From positions 1 through 50,182 of the forward strand of contig CAZPQL010000012.1 in assembly GCA_964588725.1 (NCBI GenBank): DNA of 50,182 nucleotides. Direction: 5' to 3'. Positions 48,137 to 50,182 of this stretch are shown piece after piece. Origin of the DNA: UBA5972 sp964588725 (GTDB lineage: Bacteria; Pseudomonadota; Alphaproteobacteria; Rhodobacterales; Rhodobacteraceae). The notes beneath the pieces were generated by a model. The model saw only the letters and a list, made by a program, of their open reading frames with translations, was not told where the DNA came from and searched no databases. Positions within the stretch are counted from its first letter, which is position 1; each line of letters opens with the position of its first letter. Position numbers and translations under genes: made by a program.

Positions 48137-50182
48137 ATGCGTGCACGTATTCCTGATCAGGAAGGAAGGGTCGATCGCGACGGGGTCGGCATCCATTATG
48201 AAGTTTACGGTAATGGCCCTGAGACGATATATTTCGTCCCGACATGGTCGATCGTGCATTCGCGCGTCTGGAAAGCGCAGATACCCTATTTCAGCGACCG
48301 GTTTCGTGTTGTCACACATGATCCGCGCGGCAACGGAAAATCAGACCGGCCCGAGCTGGCGTCAGAATACGATCTCGGCCATTCGGTCGGGGACGTGCTG
48401 GCGGTAATGGATCACGCCGGCGTTGGCCGGGCAACGCTGGTCGGGCTGTCCTATAGTGGGCTTGTAACCGCAACACTTGCGGCAAATCATGGCGACCGCG
48501 TTCGGGCGTTGATTTCCATCGCGGGCTATACGCCGATTTCGCCGGGCTATGCCCACAGGGACAAGAATTATGACGACGTCATCGAAAACCCGGTCGGCTG
48601 GGAAAAATACAGCAAACACCACTGGTTGACGGATTACGCAGATTTCTGCGCCTTTTTCATGTCGGAAATGTTCAGCGAACCCCATTCAACCAAACAGATC
48701 GAAGACACGGTTTCCTGGGCCGCCGAAGGCGACGGCGAGATGCCGGCAATGTCGATCGCCAACCGTTCGGGAGGGGAATATCTGGTTGACGACAGCATGT
48801 ACGAACGGATTTCCTGCCCGGCCCTGTTCATCCACGGCACCAATGACCACATCGCGCCGATCGAAATGTCCAAACGCGCCGCAAAACTGTCAGGCGGAGA
48901 GCTGATGGTGCTGGAAGGCACAGGCCATTGCCCGCAAGCGCGCATTCCCGCGCGCGTCAACACCCTGATCCGCGATTTTCTGGCGCGCGAAATCGGAACC
49001 TTTGCCCCCAAACCACGGCGCAAATCCAATGGGGCGTTGCGTGTCCTTTACCTTTCCTCGCCAATCGGCCTTGGTCACGCGCGGCGCGATATTGCCATTA
49101 CGCAGGAACTGCGAGCCCTGCACCCGAACCTGCAAATGGACTGGCTGGCGCAGGATCCGGTGACCTGCCTGCTGGCGTCGCATGGGGAAACGCTGCATCC
49201 GGGCAGCGAGAAACTGGCGAGCGAAACCGCCCATATCGAAAGCGAATCGGGAGAGCACGACCTGAACGCGTTTCAGGCCATAAGGCGGATGGACGAGATC
49301 CTGATCAAGAATTTCATGGTCTTTCAGGAAGCCGTGGAAACATGCAAATACGATCTGGTCATCGCCGACGAGGCCTGGGACATCGATCATTTCTGGCACG
49401 AACACCCTGACCTCAAACAAACCAAAATGGCATGGCTGACCGATCTTGTCGGCTGGGTGCCCATCCCCGAAAACGGCGATCACGAGGCTTTCCTGACTAG
49501 CGACTACAACGCCGAAATGATCGGCCATGTCGAGAACAGCCCCACCTTGCGCGATCGCGCCATTTTTGTCGGCAACCCGGACGACATCGTGCCGCTTGGG
49601 TTCGGGGCGGATTTGCCGCAGATGCGTGATTGGGTGCCCGATAATTTTGATTTTTCGGGCTACATTCTGGGACGGCATCCAAACCTGTTTGGCGAACGCG
49701 AACAGTTGCGCGGGGAACCGGGCTATCGGTCAGGCGAAAAGGTCTGCATTGTCACTGTCGGAGGCTCGGGCGTGGGGGCAACCCTGATCCAGCGGATCCT
49801 CAGGGCCTATCCGATGGCCAAGGCCATGGCGCCCTACGGCCCGCTGTTCGCCTGGCTGGGCCTGATCGCCGTATCGGGGGCCGGGATGATGCTGGTCGGA
49901 ACCTGGATGCTGTCGCGCACCCTCACCCGTCCGATCCAGGCGCTCGACGACGCCGTGCAGCGTCTGGAGGCGGGCGAGCGCGCCGAGGTGGCGATCCGCT
50001 CAGACGACGAGCTGGGCCGGCTGGCGCGCAGCTTCAATCACATGGTGGGCGCGATCCGGGATCGCGAGGCGCAGCTGAGCCATCTGGCGCTGCACGACCA
50101 CGAGACGGGCCTGAGGAACCGCCTGGCGCTCGAGCGCGCCCTGGCGACGCCGGCCCAGGGCTGCGTCGTCGTGCTTCAGATC
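48137..50182 (+). CDS. Alpha/beta-hydrolase fused to MurG-like glycosyltransferase (runs off the window; last part foreign-looking)
   Basis: The start ATG 48137 has AAAGGAG at 6 nt. Residues about 1-290 form an alpha/beta-hydrolase: HYEVYGNGPETIYFVPTW, HDPRGNGKSDRP, nucleophile elbow GLSYSGLVTA, and GTGHCPQARI with the catalytic His. Residues about 300-560 are a MurG-like glycosyltransferase start: RVLYLSSPIGLGHARRDIAI, DLVIADEAW, KVCIVTVGGSGVGATLI. At about residue 563 (49825) the sequence changes, in the same frame, to a membrane helix and HAMP-GGDEF domains. The natural C-terminus is therefore probably not what is shown. The hydrolase-glycosyltransferase fusion itself seems coherent in composition. 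Confidence 0.75.
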   Translation, partial: MRARIPDQEGRVDRDGVGIHYEVYGNGPETIYFVPTWSIVHSRVWKAQIPYFSDRFRVVTHDPRGNGKSDRPELASEYDLGHSVGDVLAVMDHAGVGRATLVGLSYSGLVTATLAANHGDRVRALISIAGYTPISPGYAHRDKNYDDVIENPVGWEKYSKHHWLTDYADFCAFFMSEMFSEPHSTKQIEDTVSWAAEGDGEMPAMSIANRSGGEYLVDDSMYERISCPALFIHGTNDHIAPIEMSKRAAKLSGGELMVLEGTGHCPQARIPARVNTLIRDFLAREIGTFAPKPRRKSNGALRVLYLSSPIGLGHARRDIAITQELRALHPNLQMDWLAQDPVTCLLASHGETLHPGSEKLASETAHIESESGEHDLNAFQAIRRMDEILIKNFMVFQEAVETCKYDLVIADEAWDIDHFWHEHPDLKQTKMAWLTDLVGWVPIPENGDHEAFLTSDYNAEMIGHVENSPTLRDRAIFVGNPDDIVPLGFGADLPQMRDWVPDNFDFSGYILGRHPNLFGEREQLRGEPGYRSGEKVCIVTVGGSGVGATLIQRILRAYPMAKAMAPYGPLFAWLGLIAVSGAGMMLVGTWMLSRTLTRPIQALDDAVQRLEAGERAEVAIRSDDELGRLARSFNHMVGAIRDREAQLSHLALHDHETGLRNRLALERALATPAQGCVVVLQI
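49826..50182 (+). other. Foreign-looking HAMP-GGDEF segment, possible chimera
   Basis: From about 49825 the composition becomes much more GC-rich, with a strong preference for C/G third bases. It encodes a membrane helix (PLFAWLGLIAVSGAGMMLVG), a HAMP domain (LSRTLTRPIQALDDAVQRLE) and the start of a GGDEF domain (HLALHDHETGLRNRLALERA). A HAMP protein needs a sensor domain and first membrane helix upstream, not a soluble glycosyltransferase. The homologous glycosyltransferase would continue after AYPMAKA with a different sequence. The join lies near AAGGCCATGGCGCC (49820-49833). Confidence 0.6.

Overview
The window looks like a roughly 50 kb chromosomal stretch of a marine-type alphaproteobacterium, most likely Rhodobacterales (Roseobacter-like). 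The evidence is the gene order sdhCDAB / mch / DUF1737 / nnrU / malyl-CoA thioesterase-type lyase / mdh / sucC / sucD / sucA / sucB / lpd, together with the protein sequences themselves. This affiliation is inferred from memory of the group, not from a search.

Layout. (1) 1-3,970 is an accessory patch: the 5' part of an NmrA-like oxidoreductase facing an HxlR regulator, a type II toxin-antitoxin pair, and arsR-arsC-arsH. A decayed copy of the 3' end of sdhB lies in this patch in two pieces (978-1168 and 2241-2286), separated by the toxin-antitoxin insert. (2) 4,002-10,467 is on the minus strand: sdhCDAB preceded by a block of CoA-ester genes (malyl-CoA thioesterase/lyase-like, NnrU, DUF1737, mesaconyl-CoA hydratase). 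(3) 10,793-23,066 is on the plus strand: a small secreted protein, mdh, then sucC-sucD-sucA-sucB-lpd with five interspersed accessory genes. An 18-bp perfect inverted repeat in front of sucC carries two GTGATCAC boxes. The same box lies just upstream of a GntR-family regulator that follows lpd, so this regulator is a good candidate to control the 2-oxoglutarate-to-succinate arm. (4) 23,809-25,184 holds a YgjP-like metallopeptidase, a FYDLN-type zinc-ribbon protein and tRNA-Ala(GGC). (5) 25,389-32,815 is a form II CO-dehydrogenase-like molybdenum hydroxylase cluster (coxSLM order, AYRGAGR motif) with CoxD, CoxE, CoxG and a divergent XdhC/CoxI protein. (6) 32,883-42,593 holds a class V aminotransferase, a large LuxR-type ATPase regulator, a cyclase-family hydrolase, an ATP-grasp / tandem NifU / PLP-lyase operon and a TTC38-like TPR protein.

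(7) 42,650-47,709 is the most interesting part. A badly decayed Rhs polymorphic-toxin tail is followed by a compact selenocysteine module: tRNA-Sec (anticodon TCA), selB, and divergent selA. Directly after selA is an ArsM/AS3MT-like methyltransferase that is interrupted by an in-frame TGA at 47476-47478. Reading TGA as Sec gives a complete 261-residue protein with Sec202 at the position of an arsenic-binding Cys of AS3MT. A hairpin 11 nt after the TGA fits a bacterial SECIS. A conventional gene caller would truncate this gene at the TGA. selD is not in the window.

(8) 47,785-50,182 holds a TetR fragment without its DNA-binding domain, then an alpha/beta-hydrolase fused to a MurG-like glycosyltransferase. 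The frame changes abruptly at about 49,825 into a very GC-rich HAMP-GGDEF segment that looks like DNA of another origin, probably an assembly or clone chimera.
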